Shown here: one piece after another, positions 8,671-18,119 of the stretch | How positions within the stretch are numbered: the stretch's first letter is position 1 | Layout: every line of letters begins with the position of its first letter | DNA from: Bacillota bacterium | GTDB lineage: Bacteria > Bacillota > Clostridia > Christensenellales > QAND01 | Direction: 5' to 3' | NCBI GenBank assembly: GCA_003150225.1 | Contig: QAND01000020.1 | Coordinates: 1-47,354 of the forward strand | Length of the DNA: 47,354 nt | Made by a program: the position numbers and the translations under genes | The notes under the pieces: generated by a model | What the model was told of the DNA's origin: nothing | The model's input: the letters and a program-made list of their open reading frames with translations, nothing else | Database searches by the model: none

Positions 8671-9348
8671 TTAACCCAACAGAATGGCGGTCAGGTCCAT
8701 GGGATCCACGATTTCCCCTTCTTTATAGGCCCGCATGTTGCCGGAAGCGATTTCATCGATGAGGATTACCTCGCCGTCATGATAGCCAAACTCAAACTTG
8801 ATGTCGTACAGTTCCAGCCCCTTTTGTGCCAGCACGTCCTTGACTACGCCGGCGATACGCTGGGTCATAGCCTTCATGGCGTCGAACTGATCCCGCGTCA
8901 TGATGCCCAGGGCCTCCAAGCCCTCGCAGGTGATGAGGGGATCGCCCCGGCCGTCGTCCTTCAGCGTGGCCTCCACATAGGCGGGAAGGGGAGCGCCGTT
9001 TTCGATGTAGTCCCCATACCGGCGGATGAAGCTACCCACCGCCCGGTACCGGCAGATGACCTCCAGCCCCTTGCCAAAGACCTTGGCGGGCAGAACCTCC
9101 ATGGTGGCGTTGTCGATGTCGGCGGAGACGTAGTGGGTCTTGATGCCGGCCTTTTTCAGCACCTCAAAGAACATGACGGAGACCTTCAGATTCTCCCGGC
9201 CGATGCCCTCGATGGAGAGGCCGATGGTGTTGGCGCCGGGATCAAACTTTCCGTTTTCCCCGGTGACGTCGTCCTTGAACTTTAAGGAATAGTGGCCGTT
9301 TTCCAGCGCATATACATCCTTGGTTTTTCCCGTGTATACCAGTTTCAT
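8671..9348 (-). CDS. purC: Phosphoribosylaminoimidazole-succinocarboxamide synthase
   Basis: 225 residues. It ligates aspartate to CAIR in purine synthesis (ATP-dependent, cytoplasmic). It begins [12 protein letters not shown], the nucleotide-binding start of the family, and carries [13 protein letters not shown] and [10 protein letters not shown] with the DEIASGNMR motif near the C-terminus. ATG 9348 has GGAGG 8 bases upstream; the ATG at 9363 has no such site. No other pur gene is adjacent, so purC is separated from the rest of the pathway. Confidence 0.93.
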   Translation of the reverse strand: MKLVYTGKTKDVYALENGHYSLKFKDDVTGENGKFDPGANTIGLSIEGIGRENLKVSVMFFEVLKKAGIKTHYVSADIDNATMEVLPAKVFGKGLEVICRYRAVGSFIRRYGDYIENGAPLPAYVEATLKDDGRGDPLITCEGLEALGIMTRDQFDAMKAMTQRIAGVVKDVLAQKGLELYDIKFEFGYHDGEVILIDEIASGNMRAYKEGEIVDPMDLTAILLG

Positions 9349-9457
9349 ATCGCATTCCTCCACTCATGGGGAACGCCGGCGCAAAATTGAACAACCGGCC
9401 TGTCCCTTTGTTGTTTTCTATGATACCACAGAGTGAAAAAGAGTGGAATACGGCGAT

Positions 9458-9949
9458 TTAGTCAATTTTGACCCGCCGGACGGGATTTCCATGGGCCATT
9501 ATGGCTTGTTCCAGATGTTGAGGGGAGAGAAACACCGTAGCGGTGTTGGTGTTGGGATGCACGCCGATCACCTCTTCGGAAAAGAGATCTTCATCCAACA
9601 GCACCTCCACGGTACAGCTGCTGTCGTTGAGAATGCCAAGGGGAGTGACCTCCCCCTTATGAAGACCCAGATGGGTCATAAGCCGATCCTCGCTGGCAAA
9701 CCCCAGATGGGAGGAACCAATCTGCCGCCGCAGGGCCTTTAGGTCCACGGTTTTGCTGTGTTCCATCACTAGAATATAGTGGGATTTTCCATTGGAATTC
9801 CGGAGAAATAGATTTTTTGCAATGCACCGATCCTGGGGAAGCCCCAGGGCCAGAACCTCTTCGATGGTATAGACCGCGGGATGCTCCACCAGATCAAAGG
9901 GGATGGATTGGCCGTTTAAATAGTCCAGTACCTGCTGCTTGGGATCCAT
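9458..9949 (-). CDS. YbaK/ProX-type aminoacyl-tRNA deacylase
   Basis: 163 residues, one domain of the prolyl-tRNA editing family (YbaK/EbsC, ProXp-ala, PrdX). It starts DYLNGQSIPFDLVEHPAVYTIEE and has the conserved CIAKNLFLR (lysine of the active site), KGEVTPLGILND and TATVFLSPQHLEQ. The family hydrolyses mischarged Ala- or Cys-tRNA(Pro) in trans. The PrdX-like form, with the HPAVYT and GxVTPxG blocks, is the closest match I can recognise. It is a free-standing gene reading toward purC. Confidence 0.85.
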   Translation of the reverse strand: MDPKQQVLDYLNGQSIPFDLVEHPAVYTIEEVLALGLPQDRCIAKNLFLRNSNGKSHYILVMEHSKTVDLKALRRQIGSSHLGFASEDRLMTHLGLHKGEVTPLGILNDSSCTVEVLLDEDLFSEEVIGVHPNTNTATVFLSPQHLEQAIMAHGNPVRRVKID

Positions 9950-10029
9950 AGCGATTCCTCCTTTTGTTGTCCTATCTTAGCGACGGAGAAGGGATTTGTC
10001 CAGAGGCCGGGCCGGAAGGGGATGGAGGA

Positions 10030-10066
10030 GAACAAAAGCGCCCATCCGGGAATAGGGATGGGCGCT
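10030..10066 (-). terminator. Terminator of the aldolase transcript
   Basis: AGCGCCCATCC (10037-10047) pairs perfectly with GGATGGGCGCT (10056-10066). Read on the minus strand the stem is followed by TTTTGTT. It lies about 240 bp after the aldolase stop, so the tandem repeat falls inside that 3' untranslated region. Confidence 0.8.
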
Positions 10067-10098
10067 GCTGGTTTTATTTGCCTATGGATTGACTGGAC

Positions 10099-10305
10099 GG
10101 ATACCGCCTGCCAATGGAGGGACGGAGGATTGCCCGCTTGGAGCCGTGCGGCCTTGCGATATTAGGCCGCTAGTCATGTGCAGCGGCGTGGGAGCAGGCA
10201 CCGCCCGCCGATGGAAAGGCGGCTAACCGATTTCCCTCAAACCGTGTGCCTAACGGCGTGAAACCGCCAGCATATGCGGCGATATGGGAGCGGGCACTGC
10301 CCGCC
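10099..10305. repeat. Degenerate ~95-bp tandem repeat (about two and a half units)
   Basis: The 356-bp space between the deacylase and aldolase genes holds no gene. From 10099 a pattern recurs about every 95 bp: an ACCGCCTGCCAATGG-like core near 10101, GGGAGCAGGCACCGCCCGCC at 10190-10209 followed by GATGG, and GGGAGCGGGCACTGCCCGCC at 10286-10305. The intervening blocks also align (CCGTGCGGCCTTGCG with CCGTGTGCCTAACGG; CATGTGCAGCGGCGTGGG with CATATGCGGCGATATGGG). It is GC-rich with self-complementary GGCGGGC/GCCCGCC parts. A related core occurs at 23151-23170. Confidence 0.6.
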
Positions 10306-11235
10306 TTAGGCTTTGCCGGAGGAGCCCAGGACGTACTTCATCTTGTGGGCCACCACTTCCTGAATGGCATCCCGGGCGGGAGCCAGGTATTGGCGGGGAT
10401 CGAAATGATCGGGATGCTCCACCAGATATTTGCGGATGCTGGCGGTCATGGCCAGGCGCAGGTCGGTGTCGATGTTGATCTTACAGACCGCCATGGAAGC
10501 GGCCTTGCGGAGCAGATCCTCGGGGCAGCCCTTGGCGCCGCCCATCTTGCCGCCGTACTGGTTGATGATCTCCACATACTCGGGCATGACGGAGGAAGCG
10601 CCGTGAAGCACGATGGGGAAGTTGGGAAGACGGCGGGAAACCTCCTCCAGGATGTCGAACCGCATCCGGGGCTCGCCCTTGAACTTATAGGCGCCGTGGC
10701 TGGTGCCGATGGCGATGGCCAGGCTGTCCACACCGGTGGCGTTGACGAATTCCTCCACCTCGTTGGGATCGGTATAGAGGGCGTCATCCTCGGACACCTT
10801 TACGTCGTCCTCCACGCCGGCCAGCTTGCCCAGCTCGCCCTCCACGGTAACGCCGTGGTCATGGGCATACTCTACCACCTGCTTGGTAAGGGCGATGTTC
10901 TCCTCAAAGGGCAGATGGCTGCCGTCGATCATGACGGAAGTAAAGCCACCGTCGATACAGGACTTGCACAATTCAAAGGAATTGCCGTGGTCCAGATGCA
11001 GGCACACGTCCACGCCGGTCTCCAGCATGGCGGCCTCCACCAGCTTAATGAGATAGTTGTGGTTGGCGTACTTCCGGGCACCCGCGGACACCTGGAGGAT
11101 GAAGGGGGAGTTCTCCTGCTGGGCAGCGGCGGTGATGCCCTGGACGATCTCCATGTTGTTGACGTTAAAAGCGCCTACGGCGTAACCGCCGTCATAGGCT
11201 TTTTGCAGCATTTCCTTGGACGTAACAAAGGCCAT
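10306..11235 (-). CDS. fba: Class II fructose-bisphosphate aldolase
   Basis: About 309 residues. It cleaves fructose-1,6-bisphosphate in glycolysis using a divalent metal. It starts MAFVTSKEMLQKAYDGGYAVG and shows the family motifs: AFNVNNMEIVQGI, the metal-binding HLDHGNS, MIDGSHLPFEENI, a second zinc histidine in GTSHGAYK, and the NIDTDLRLA signature. An upstream in-frame ATG (11250) would add five residues with no ribosome site. It has its own promoter and terminator, and codon use looks like that of a well-expressed gene. Confidence 0.94.
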   Translation of the reverse strand: MAFVTSKEMLQKAYDGGYAVGAFNVNNMEIVQGITAAAQQENSPFILQVSAGARKYANHNYLIKLVEAAMLETGVDVCLHLDHGNSFELCKSCIDGGFTSVMIDGSHLPFEENIALTKQVVEYAHDHGVTVEGELGKLAGVEDDVKVSEDDALYTDPNEVEEFVNATGVDSLAIAIGTSHGAYKFKGEPRMRFDILEEVSRRLPNFPIVLHGASSVMPEYVEIINQYGGKMGGAKGCPEDLLRKAASMAVCKINIDTDLRLAMTASIRKYLVEHPDHFDPRQYLAPARDAIQEVVAHKMKYVLGSSGKA

Positions 11236-11273
11236 AATGGAATCCCTCATTTCTTTGGTTTCATTTTATGAAT

Positions 11274-11303
11274 ATTATAAGCCAATCCCCCCGGGATTTA
11301 CAA
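11274..11303 (-). promoter_or_regulatory. Promoter of fba
   Basis: On the minus strand, TTGTAA (11303-11298) is followed after 18 bp by a perfect TATAAT (11279-11274). Confidence 0.6.
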
Positions 11304-11383
11304 GAGGGAGAGGGGAAAGGGCCTATAGAGGGAGAATTTTATAGAAATTGGCCGGGAGGCATGTAACAAATGGGAAAACAAGG

Positions 11384-11389
11384 TATAAT
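11384..11389 (+). promoter_or_regulatory. -10 element for the glycosyltransferase operon
   Basis: TATAAT 33 bp before the glycosyltransferase start; the -35 (ATGTAA near 11361) is weak. Confidence 0.45.
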
Positions 11390-11421
11390 AGGAAAAAATG
11401 ATCTGCACAAAGGAGGAATCC

Positions 11422-12360
11422 ATGGAGCAGCCGAAGTTTTCCGTTGTGGTTCCAGCGTACAACGAGGAGGAGGTTTTGCCCCATACCCACAAGCGGCTCA
11501 CCGCCGTGATGGAGGGACTGGGCTCCTATGAAATCATCTATGTCAACGACGGCAGCAGGGACAATACCCTGTCCATCCTAAAGGAGCTGGCTGAGAAGGA
11601 TCCCCATGTGGTGGCGGTGGACTTCTCCCGGAATTTTGGGCAGCAGGCGGCGGTGACCGCCGGTATGTACGCCGCCCGAGGCAGGGCGGTGATCCTCATC
11701 GACGCCGATCTGCAGGATCCGCCTGAGACCATCCCCAAGATGGTGGAGCGGTGGCGGGCCGGGGCCGATGTGGTATATGGCAAGCGGAAGCTGCGCAAGG
11801 GGGAAACCTTTTTTAAGAAGATCACCAGCAAGCTCTATTACCGGGTGTTCCGGTTTTTATCGGGCAGCAACGCTCCTTTGGATACCGGGGACTTCCGGCT
11901 TATGGACCGCAAGGTAGTGGATGAGATCAACGCCATGACGGAGCACAACCGCTACGTCCGGGGAATGATCTCCTGGGTGGGGTTCCGCCAGGAGCCGGTG
12001 GAGTTCATCCGGGAGGAGCGGGAGTACGGGGAGACCAAGTACGGGGTTCGGCAGATGGTGCGGTTGGCCATCGACGGCATCGTGGGCTTTTCGCTAAAGC
12101 CCTTGACCATCACCATCCCCATGGGCCTGGTGGTGGCAGTGGCATCCCTCATCGCGCTGATCGTGGAACTGGCCCTGGCCCTGTGCGGACGGATGATTCC
12201 CCTGGTGTATCCCCTTTTAACGGGGCTGTTCCTCTTTGTGGGGCTGTTGTTCGTTATCATCGGCATCCTGGGGGGGTATATCGGCCGCATCTATGACGAG
12301 GCAAAGGAGCGCCCCAACTATATCATCAACGAAATCATTACGCAGGAGGAGAGAGCATGA
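11422..12360 (+). CDS. Family 2 glycosyltransferase (GtrB/DPM1-like) with C-terminal membrane helices
   Basis: About 312 residues. The N-terminal GT-A fold has FSVVVPAYNEEEVLP, IYVNDGSRDNT, a DXD-like DADLQDPPE and FRLMDRKVV. Two hydrophobic helices near the C-terminus (from LTITIPMGLVVAVASLIALI, and LLTGLFLFVGLLFVIIGILG) match polyprenyl-phosphate glycosyltransferases that load a lipid carrier with glucose, GlcNAc or similar for surface polymer decoration. The start at 11422 follows AGGAGGAATC. The stop overlaps the next start (ATGA), coupling it to an aminopeptidase, an unusual partner. The sugar donor and acceptor are unknown. Confidence 0.88.
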   Translation: MEQPKFSVVVPAYNEEEVLPHTHKRLTAVMEGLGSYEIIYVNDGSRDNTLSILKELAEKDPHVVAVDFSRNFGQQAAVTAGMYAARGRAVILIDADLQDPPETIPKMVERWRAGADVVYGKRKLRKGETFFKKITSKLYYRVFRFLSGSNAPLDTGDFRLMDRKVVDEINAMTEHNRYVRGMISWVGFRQEPVEFIREEREYGETKYGVRQMVRLAIDGIVGFSLKPLTITIPMGLVVAVASLIALIVELALALCGRMIPLVYPLLTGLFLFVGLLFVIIGILGGYIGRIYDEAKERPNYIINEIITQEERA

Positions 12361-13472
12361 CTGATCCCAGAATTAAGCAGTTGGCCCATAACCTGATCCA
12401 CTTTTCCCTGAAGCTTCAAAAGGGGGAGAAGGTATGGATTAGCGCCAGCAACACCGGCACTCCAGTGCTGGAGGCCCTCGTTGAGGAGACCTACGGCGTG
12501 GGGGCCTATCCCTTCATCCAGATGGAGGACCAGCGGGTAAACGCCGCGCTTATGGCGGGGATGACCCCGGAGCTGGCCGACCTTATGGCGGACTTCGACG
12601 TACCCAAGATGGAGGCCATGGACGCCTACATTGCCATCCGGGGGTTTGACAACGCTTTTGAGTCGGCGGGGATTCCCGAGGAGCGGCTCAACGCTTATAA
12701 CGCCATCTATGGGAAGCGGGTCCATATGGATGTGCGGATCGACCATACCAACTGGGTGGTGTTGCGGTGGCCCACCCCCGCCATGGCCCAGCAGGCCGGC
12801 ATGAGCACCGCCAAATTCGAGGACTTTTATTTTGACGTCTGCAACCTGGACTACGGCGTTATGAGCCGGGCCATGGATCCCCTATGCGATCTGTTGAACC
12901 GTACCGACCGGGTGCGGCTGGTGGGCCCTGGTACCGACCTCACCTTCTCCATCCGTGGGATCGGCTCGGTAAAGTGCGACGGGGAGCGAAACATCCCGGA
13001 CGGGGAAGTCTACACCGCGCCGGTGCGGGACAGCGTCAACGGCACCATCACCTTTAATACTCCCAGCTTTGTGGGGGGATTCCGGTACGAGAATATCTGG
13101 CTCACCTTCAAGGACGGCAAGATCGTGGACTGCGGCAGCAACGATACCGATCGCATGAACGCCTATCTCGATACCGACGAGGGCGCTCGGTACGTAGGGG
13201 AATTCGCCATCGGGGTGAACCCCAACATCAACCAGTCTATGGGGGACACCCTCTTTGATGAGAAGATCGCGGGGAGCATCCACTTTACCCCCGGCAACTG
13301 TTACGAAGACGCCGATAATGGCAACCACAGTGCCATCCACTGGGATTTGGTGCTGATTCAAACGCCGGAATACGGCGGGGGAGAGATCTACTTCGACGAC
13401 GTGCTGGTCCGCAAGGACGGCCGGTTTGTGCTGCCGGAACTGGCGGCCCTGAACCCCGAGAATCTGGTGTGA
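12357..13472 (+). CDS. M29-family aminopeptidase (first copy)
   Basis: 371 residues, a thermophilic-type metalloaminopeptidase (AmpS/AmpT, peptidase family M29). The C-terminal half carries the metal-site region: YVGEFAIGVNPNIN, GDTLFDEKIAGSIHF and SAIHWDLVLIQTPEYGG, with the Glu and His-x-Asp ligands. It trims amino-terminal residues from peptides in the cytoplasm using two metal ions. Its ATG overlaps the glycosyltransferase stop. It is followed 4 bp later by a close paralogue with the same architecture, indicating a tandem duplication. Confidence 0.9.
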   Translation: MTDPRIKQLAHNLIHFSLKLQKGEKVWISASNTGTPVLEALVEETYGVGAYPFIQMEDQRVNAALMAGMTPELADLMADFDVPKMEAMDAYIAIRGFDNAFESAGIPEERLNAYNAIYGKRVHMDVRIDHTNWVVLRWPTPAMAQQAGMSTAKFEDFYFDVCNLDYGVMSRAMDPLCDLLNRTDRVRLVGPGTDLTFSIRGIGSVKCDGERNIPDGEVYTAPVRDSVNGTITFNTPSFVGGFRYENIWLTFKDGKIVDCGSNDTDRMNAYLDTDEGARYVGEFAIGVNPNINQSMGDTLFDEKIAGSIHFTPGNCYEDADNGNHSAIHWDLVLIQTPEYGGGEIYFDDVLVRKDGRFVLPELAALNPENLV

Positions 13473-13476
13473 CGCC

Positions 13477-14598
13477 ATGCGGGATCCTAGAATCGACGCG
13501 CTGGCCAAAGTCCTGGTGGAGCATTCCATGGACGTGAAGACCGGGGACAACATTCTTCTCAACCTACGGGACTACGACCGGGATATGGCTTGTGCTTTGA
13601 TCGAAGCGGTGTATCATCGGGGCGGGAGGCCCTTTGTGAATCTCTCTACCGCGCGGCTTACCAGCTTGATCCACCAGGGTATGGACGAAACAATGATAAA
13701 GGCCATGGCGGAATTTGACGCCCGCTGCATGGAACGGATGCAGGGGTACGTCTCCTTTGCCGGCGGAAACAACGCTCTGGACATGATGGACGTGCCTCAG
13801 GAGAAAACCAACCTGTACCGGACCCATCACTGGAAGGTGATGGACGAGATCATGCGGCGGAACGGCACCCGCTGGGTGGTGGTGGAATATCCCACCCCGG
13901 GGGCGGCTCAGAACGCCGGCATGTCCACGGGGGAGTTTGAGGACTTCTTCTTTTCGGCCTGCTGTGTGGATTACCAGGCTATGAGCCGAGGGATGGATGC
14001 CTTGGCGGACCTGATGGAGCGGACCCGCCGGGTGGAGATCAAGGGGCCGGGTACCGATCTATCCTTTGAGATCGGGGAGATTCCGGTGGTGAAATGCGAC
14101 GGCATCTATAACGTGCCGGATGGAGAGGTGTTTACCGCGCCGGTACGGGAAAGCGTCAACGGCACCGTTGCGTTCAACGCCGACAGCGTGGAGAACGGAT
14201 TTCGGTTTTCAAACATCCGACTGACCTTCCAGGAGGGGAAGTGCGTCGCTGCTACCTGTAACGACGATGAACGGCTCAATCGGATGTTGGATCTGGACCC
14301 CGGCGCCCGGTACATCGGGGAGTTCAGCCTGGGGGTAAACCCGGCTATTTCCCGGCCCATGCTCAGCACCCTATTCGATGAAAAGATCGCCGGCAGCTTT
14401 CATCTTGCCATGGGCGCCTGCTATGACGAGGCCCCCAACGGCAATGAGAGCGCCATCCACTGGGATTTGGTTTGTATACAGACCCCGGAATATGGCGGGG
14501 GAGAGATCTACTTTGACGGCAAGCTGATCCGACGGAATGGAATCTTTGTGGAGGAGAGCCTCTGCGCGCTGAATCCCCAAACCCTGGCAAGGGGATGA
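13477..14598 (+). CDS. M29-family aminopeptidase (second copy)
   Basis: 373 residues, paralogous to the preceding gene over its whole length, with the same landmarks (KCDGIYNVPDGEVFTAPVRESVNG, YIGEFSLGVNP, STLFDEKIAGSFH, SAIHWDLVCIQTPEYGGG). Divergence is spread along the protein, more than expected of a recent copy, so the two may differ in specificity or form a heteromer. It is the last gene of the glycosyltransferase operon. No intrinsic terminator is evident before the gapA promoter. Confidence 0.9.
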   Translation: MRDPRIDALAKVLVEHSMDVKTGDNILLNLRDYDRDMACALIEAVYHRGGRPFVNLSTARLTSLIHQGMDETMIKAMAEFDARCMERMQGYVSFAGGNNALDMMDVPQEKTNLYRTHHWKVMDEIMRRNGTRWVVVEYPTPGAAQNAGMSTGEFEDFFFSACCVDYQAMSRGMDALADLMERTRRVEIKGPGTDLSFEIGEIPVVKCDGIYNVPDGEVFTAPVRESVNGTVAFNADSVENGFRFSNIRLTFQEGKCVAATCNDDERLNRMLDLDPGARYIGEFSLGVNPAISRPMLSTLFDEKIAGSFHLAMGACYDEAPNGNESAIHWDLVCIQTPEYGGGEIYFDGKLIRRNGIFVEESLCALNPQTLARG

Positions 14599-14657
14599 GA
14601 GGGCCTCAAAAAAGCGGGAGAAAACCGAATAATGAAACAAGTTTTAGCGGGAAACTA

Positions 14658-14686
14658 TTGCCATAATTTTAAAAAGGCGATAAGAT
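14658..14686 (+). promoter_or_regulatory. Promoter of gapA
   Basis: TTGCCA (14658-14663), 17 bp, TAAGAT (14681-14686), followed by an approximately 80-nt leader and AGGAGG before the ATG. Confidence 0.6.
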
Positions 14687-14754
14687 AGAACCTGGAATGT
14701 AAGTGAAAGGTTGCACAAACTTTCTCATTACACAATATGACAATAAAATGCTAG

Positions 14755-15771
<1,017 letters not shown>

Positions 15772-15786
15772 GAAAATCAAAGAAAA

Positions 15787-15815
15787 AGAGGCCTCCTAGG
15801 AGGTCTCTTTTTTTA
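15787..15815. terminator. Terminator of gapA (bidirectional)
   Basis: AGAGGCCTCCT pairs with AGGAGGTCTCT with one G-U, followed by T8. On the minus strand the stem is followed by TTTTTCTTT, so it can also serve the bile salt hydrolase gene. Confidence 0.85.
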
Positions 15816-15930
15816 TCTGCTGGAAAGCGCGAAGGCTGGCATTGGATTGCTGTGAGGGAAAACAATGGCACGTCTTGGTGGGAAGCACAGGATGGAGAGA
15901 GCCTGCGCAGCTTTTCCAGAAAGGCCAGCC

Positions 15931-16905
15931 TTAATTTTGCCGTTTGATTTGCTCTCCCAAAATCAGGGGATAGCGGATCAGATCGCCTGCGTCCAGATCC
16001 TCATGGCGCAGGTCAACCGCGGTAATCTGGTGATTATCGTAGGTGGTGTAATAATAGATTCCCTGATCGGCGTTACAGCAGCAGGTATAGATGGTGATCT
16101 CATAGCTGCCATGGTCAACCTCACAGCAGCCTCTTTGCTGGTCGACCGAGCCCAGAATGTGGAAAAACTGGCTGACGCTTTCCGCTTCGGAATCCCCGGA
16201 TACCGCGTTCATCCTGGTAAAGGCTACCCGTACGAACCGGGACTGTGAGGATAGATCCCCGGGAAGCCCCAGAGCGCCCATGCCGCGGCTGTATGCTTGC
16301 AGCGGCAGTTTGGGGGAAAATCGGTTTTGCGGGGGCTTGGGGGAGAGATTCATGTAGTTGTTTAACTGGAACATCTGCTGGTCAAAGGGCGGATTGTTTG
16401 TTAAAACCCCCACGGGGTTGTCGTAGATCCGGATTCCCTCTTTGACCGATTCCACGGTGATGCATCCGTGACGGTCTGCGATCAGCCAGTGGAGTTGAGC
16501 CGGGGGCAGCTTTTCGCTAAAGGGGGTATTGACGAGATTGAGCTTTTCCAACAGCGTCCGCGCCTGTTTTACCGTGGCACACTGGCCCAGGATCCATGGG
16601 AGCAGCTCAAACTGCGCCACGTTGTCCTTGCCTGCCATAGGCTCTTTGTAATCCGCATTGCCCACGAAGTTGAGCCCGGCCATTCCCAGCCCTTTTTCAT
16701 TTACCGCATCATAGTAGAGGGGATACCCCTCGACCACATGCGCCATGCCGATCATGGCATAGTGATCGTCCAGCTTTCCCATGCTCCGGAAGGGAAGGGG
16801 ATACTTGCGGGGCGTTATGGTGACTTCCTCTCCATAGGAGAATGCGTAGTCCAGCGTTCTTCCGAAGTAAAAATCCTTTGTTTGATAGGTTGCCGCCGTA
16901 CACAT
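15931..16905 (-). CDS. bsh: Bile salt hydrolase / choloylglycine hydrolase family
   Basis: 324 residues of the Ntn-hydrolase family that cleaves the amide of glycine- or taurine-conjugated bile salts (or penicillin V). Met1 is followed directly by the nucleophile: after Met removal Cys2 becomes N-terminal. Arg16 and Asp19 (GRTLDY) match the active site. The conserved GLNFVGNADY (Asn79 region), LTNNPPFDQQ and SRFVRVAF blocks are present. The last two favour bile salt hydrolase over acylase, but that is inference. GGAGGTG lies 9 bases before the ATG. There is no signal peptide, so it is cytoplasmic, as usual. It indicates a gut habitat. Confidence 0.9.
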   Translation of the reverse strand: MCTAATYQTKDFYFGRTLDYAFSYGEEVTITPRKYPLPFRSMGKLDDHYAMIGMAHVVEGYPLYYDAVNEKGLGMAGLNFVGNADYKEPMAGKDNVAQFELLPWILGQCATVKQARTLLEKLNLVNTPFSEKLPPAQLHWLIADRHGCITVESVKEGIRIYDNPVGVLTNNPPFDQQMFQLNNYMNLSPKPPQNRFSPKLPLQAYSRGMGALGLPGDLSSQSRFVRVAFTRMNAVSGDSEAESVSQFFHILGSVDQQRGCCEVDHGSYEITIYTCCCNADQGIYYYTTYDNHQITAVDLRHEDLDAGDLIRYPLILGEQIKRQN

Positions 16906-16986
16906 AAAAAAACACCTCCGTTGATCCAGTTTGTGCCTTTTCCGCTGGATGTTATACGCGCGATCCGCGTTTCACTGAACGCAAAG

Positions 16987-17015
16987 GAAAGCCGCAGCTC
17001 TTTGCTGCGGCTTTC
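16987..17015 (-). terminator. Hairpin after the metallophosphoesterase gene
   Basis: GAAAGCCGCAGC (16987-16998) pairs perfectly with GCTGCGGCTTTC (17004-17015). On the minus strand it lies 27 bp after the gene's stop; the T tail is short (CTTTCCTTTG), so termination may be partial. Confidence 0.6.
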
Positions 17016-17041
17016 AACAAGAAAGGATTTGCTATTGTTGC

Positions 17042-17902
17042 TCACTTTGCCTTAAGGGTGATAAAGACCAATTCCCCCCGGCAGAAAGCGCGGAAGGGGA
17101 TGGTGCTGCTGCCCAGTCCCCGACTGAGATACATGGTGGTGTCCCCCTCCGTGTATACCCCGGACTGATATTTAGCGAAAAAGCCCTGGTCGGGGCAATA
17201 GACGGCGCCGATGAGGGGGATTCGGAACTGCCCTCCATGGGTATGGCCGCTGAGGACCAGATCCACGCCGCTTTTGGCATAGGTGGAGAAAAACTGGGGC
17301 TCGTGGGCAAGAAGAATGCGAAAACGCTGGTTGCCCTCCAGCCGCAGCCGGGACAGGGTGAAGGAGAGCTGCTCCTCCTGGGGGTGTTCCTTTTCATAGG
17401 CCTGGAGGTCGTCGGAAATGCCCCAGAGGGAAAGCTTGCCCTCCCCATAGGAAACGGTGGCGGCCTCGTCCATGAGAACCGTCACGCCGGCCTCCTCCAG
17501 CTGGGCGATGAGCTGGGCGCCAAGGGAGGACTGCCTTTCATGGTTGCCGGTGACATAGTACACCGGGGCGATCTCCGTACAGGCCTTGGCCAGATTTACA
17601 GCGGGGGCAAGGTCGGTGTCGTTCCGGCTGATAAGATCGCCGGTGATGGCGATGAGATCGGGCGCTCCTTCCCGGATAGCGTCCAGAAGCGCTTCGTTGT
17701 TCTCCCCGAACTCCTTGTTGTGAAGATCGGTGAGCAATAGGATCTTCATGCCGTCCAGCTCATCCGGTACAGAACGGGTTTGGTAGGTGTAATCGGTAAC
17801 GGAAAATCCGCTGTTTTCCCAGATCAAATATCCAATCAAAAGGGCCAGCAGAGCCAACAGCACGATGCCCAGCCCGCCCCTTCTTCCGCTGCCTTTTTTC
17901 AT
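17042..17902 (-). CDS. Membrane-anchored calcineurin-like metallophosphoesterase (YkuE/YaeI type)
   Basis: 286 residues from the ATG at 17902, which has GGAG 8 bases upstream; the longer frame lacks a ribosome site. One N-terminal membrane helix (GGLGIVLLALLALLIGYLIW) is followed by the metallophosphoesterase motifs ILLLTDLHNKEFG, DLIAITGDLISR, YVTGNHERQ, LLAHEP and LVLSGHTHGGQFRIP, which supply the two-metal site. The YkuE-type family acts at the outer face of the membrane, with proposed lipid pyrophosphate or phosphodiester substrates. The substrate here is unknown. Confidence 0.88.
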   Translation of the reverse strand: MKKGSGRRGGLGIVLLALLALLIGYLIWENSGFSVTDYTYQTRSVPDELDGMKILLLTDLHNKEFGENNEALLDAIREGAPDLIAITGDLISRNDTDLAPAVNLAKACTEIAPVYYVTGNHERQSSLGAQLIAQLEEAGVTVLMDEAATVSYGEGKLSLWGISDDLQAYEKEHPQEEQLSFTLSRLRLEGNQRFRILLAHEPQFFSTYAKSGVDLVLSGHTHGGQFRIPLIGAVYCPDQGFFAKYQSGVYTEGDTTMYLSRGLGSSTIPFRAFCRGELVFITLKAK

Positions 17903-18036
17903 GGGTAACTCCTTTTCCCCGGAAAGCGCTGCTTTGGGAATTTGGTTCTGGCGGATATTATACCACAACCACAGGGGCCTTGACAGCGCCTTTTACCGCA
18001 AGGGAAAGATGGCGGAAAATCCCCATGAAATACCGG

Positions 18037-18065
18037 TTGTGTTTGGCGGGAAGATTCGATAAAAT
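18037..18065 (+). promoter_or_regulatory. Possible promoter of the TRIC-like gene
   Basis: TTGTGT (18037-18042), 17 bp, TAAAAT (18060-18065), 55 bp before the start codon. Confidence 0.45.
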
Positions 18066-18119
18066 GAGAGCGGTTTCGGCTGGAATCGACCGAGCTTTCT
18101 AGGAATAGGAGGGATCGCT

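Noticed and set aside
9349..9457. Purine riboswitch upstream of purC
   Set aside because: The gap is about 110 bp and shows no purine-aptamer core or terminator; no feature is supported.
14599..14657. Terminator after the second M29 aminopeptidase
   Set aside because: No stem-loop with a T run is visible; only the gapA promoter follows.
16815..17045. 76-codon minus-strand frame between the bile salt hydrolase and phosphoesterase genes
   Set aside because: It spans a terminator hairpin and the bile salt hydrolase ribosome site and resembles no protein family.
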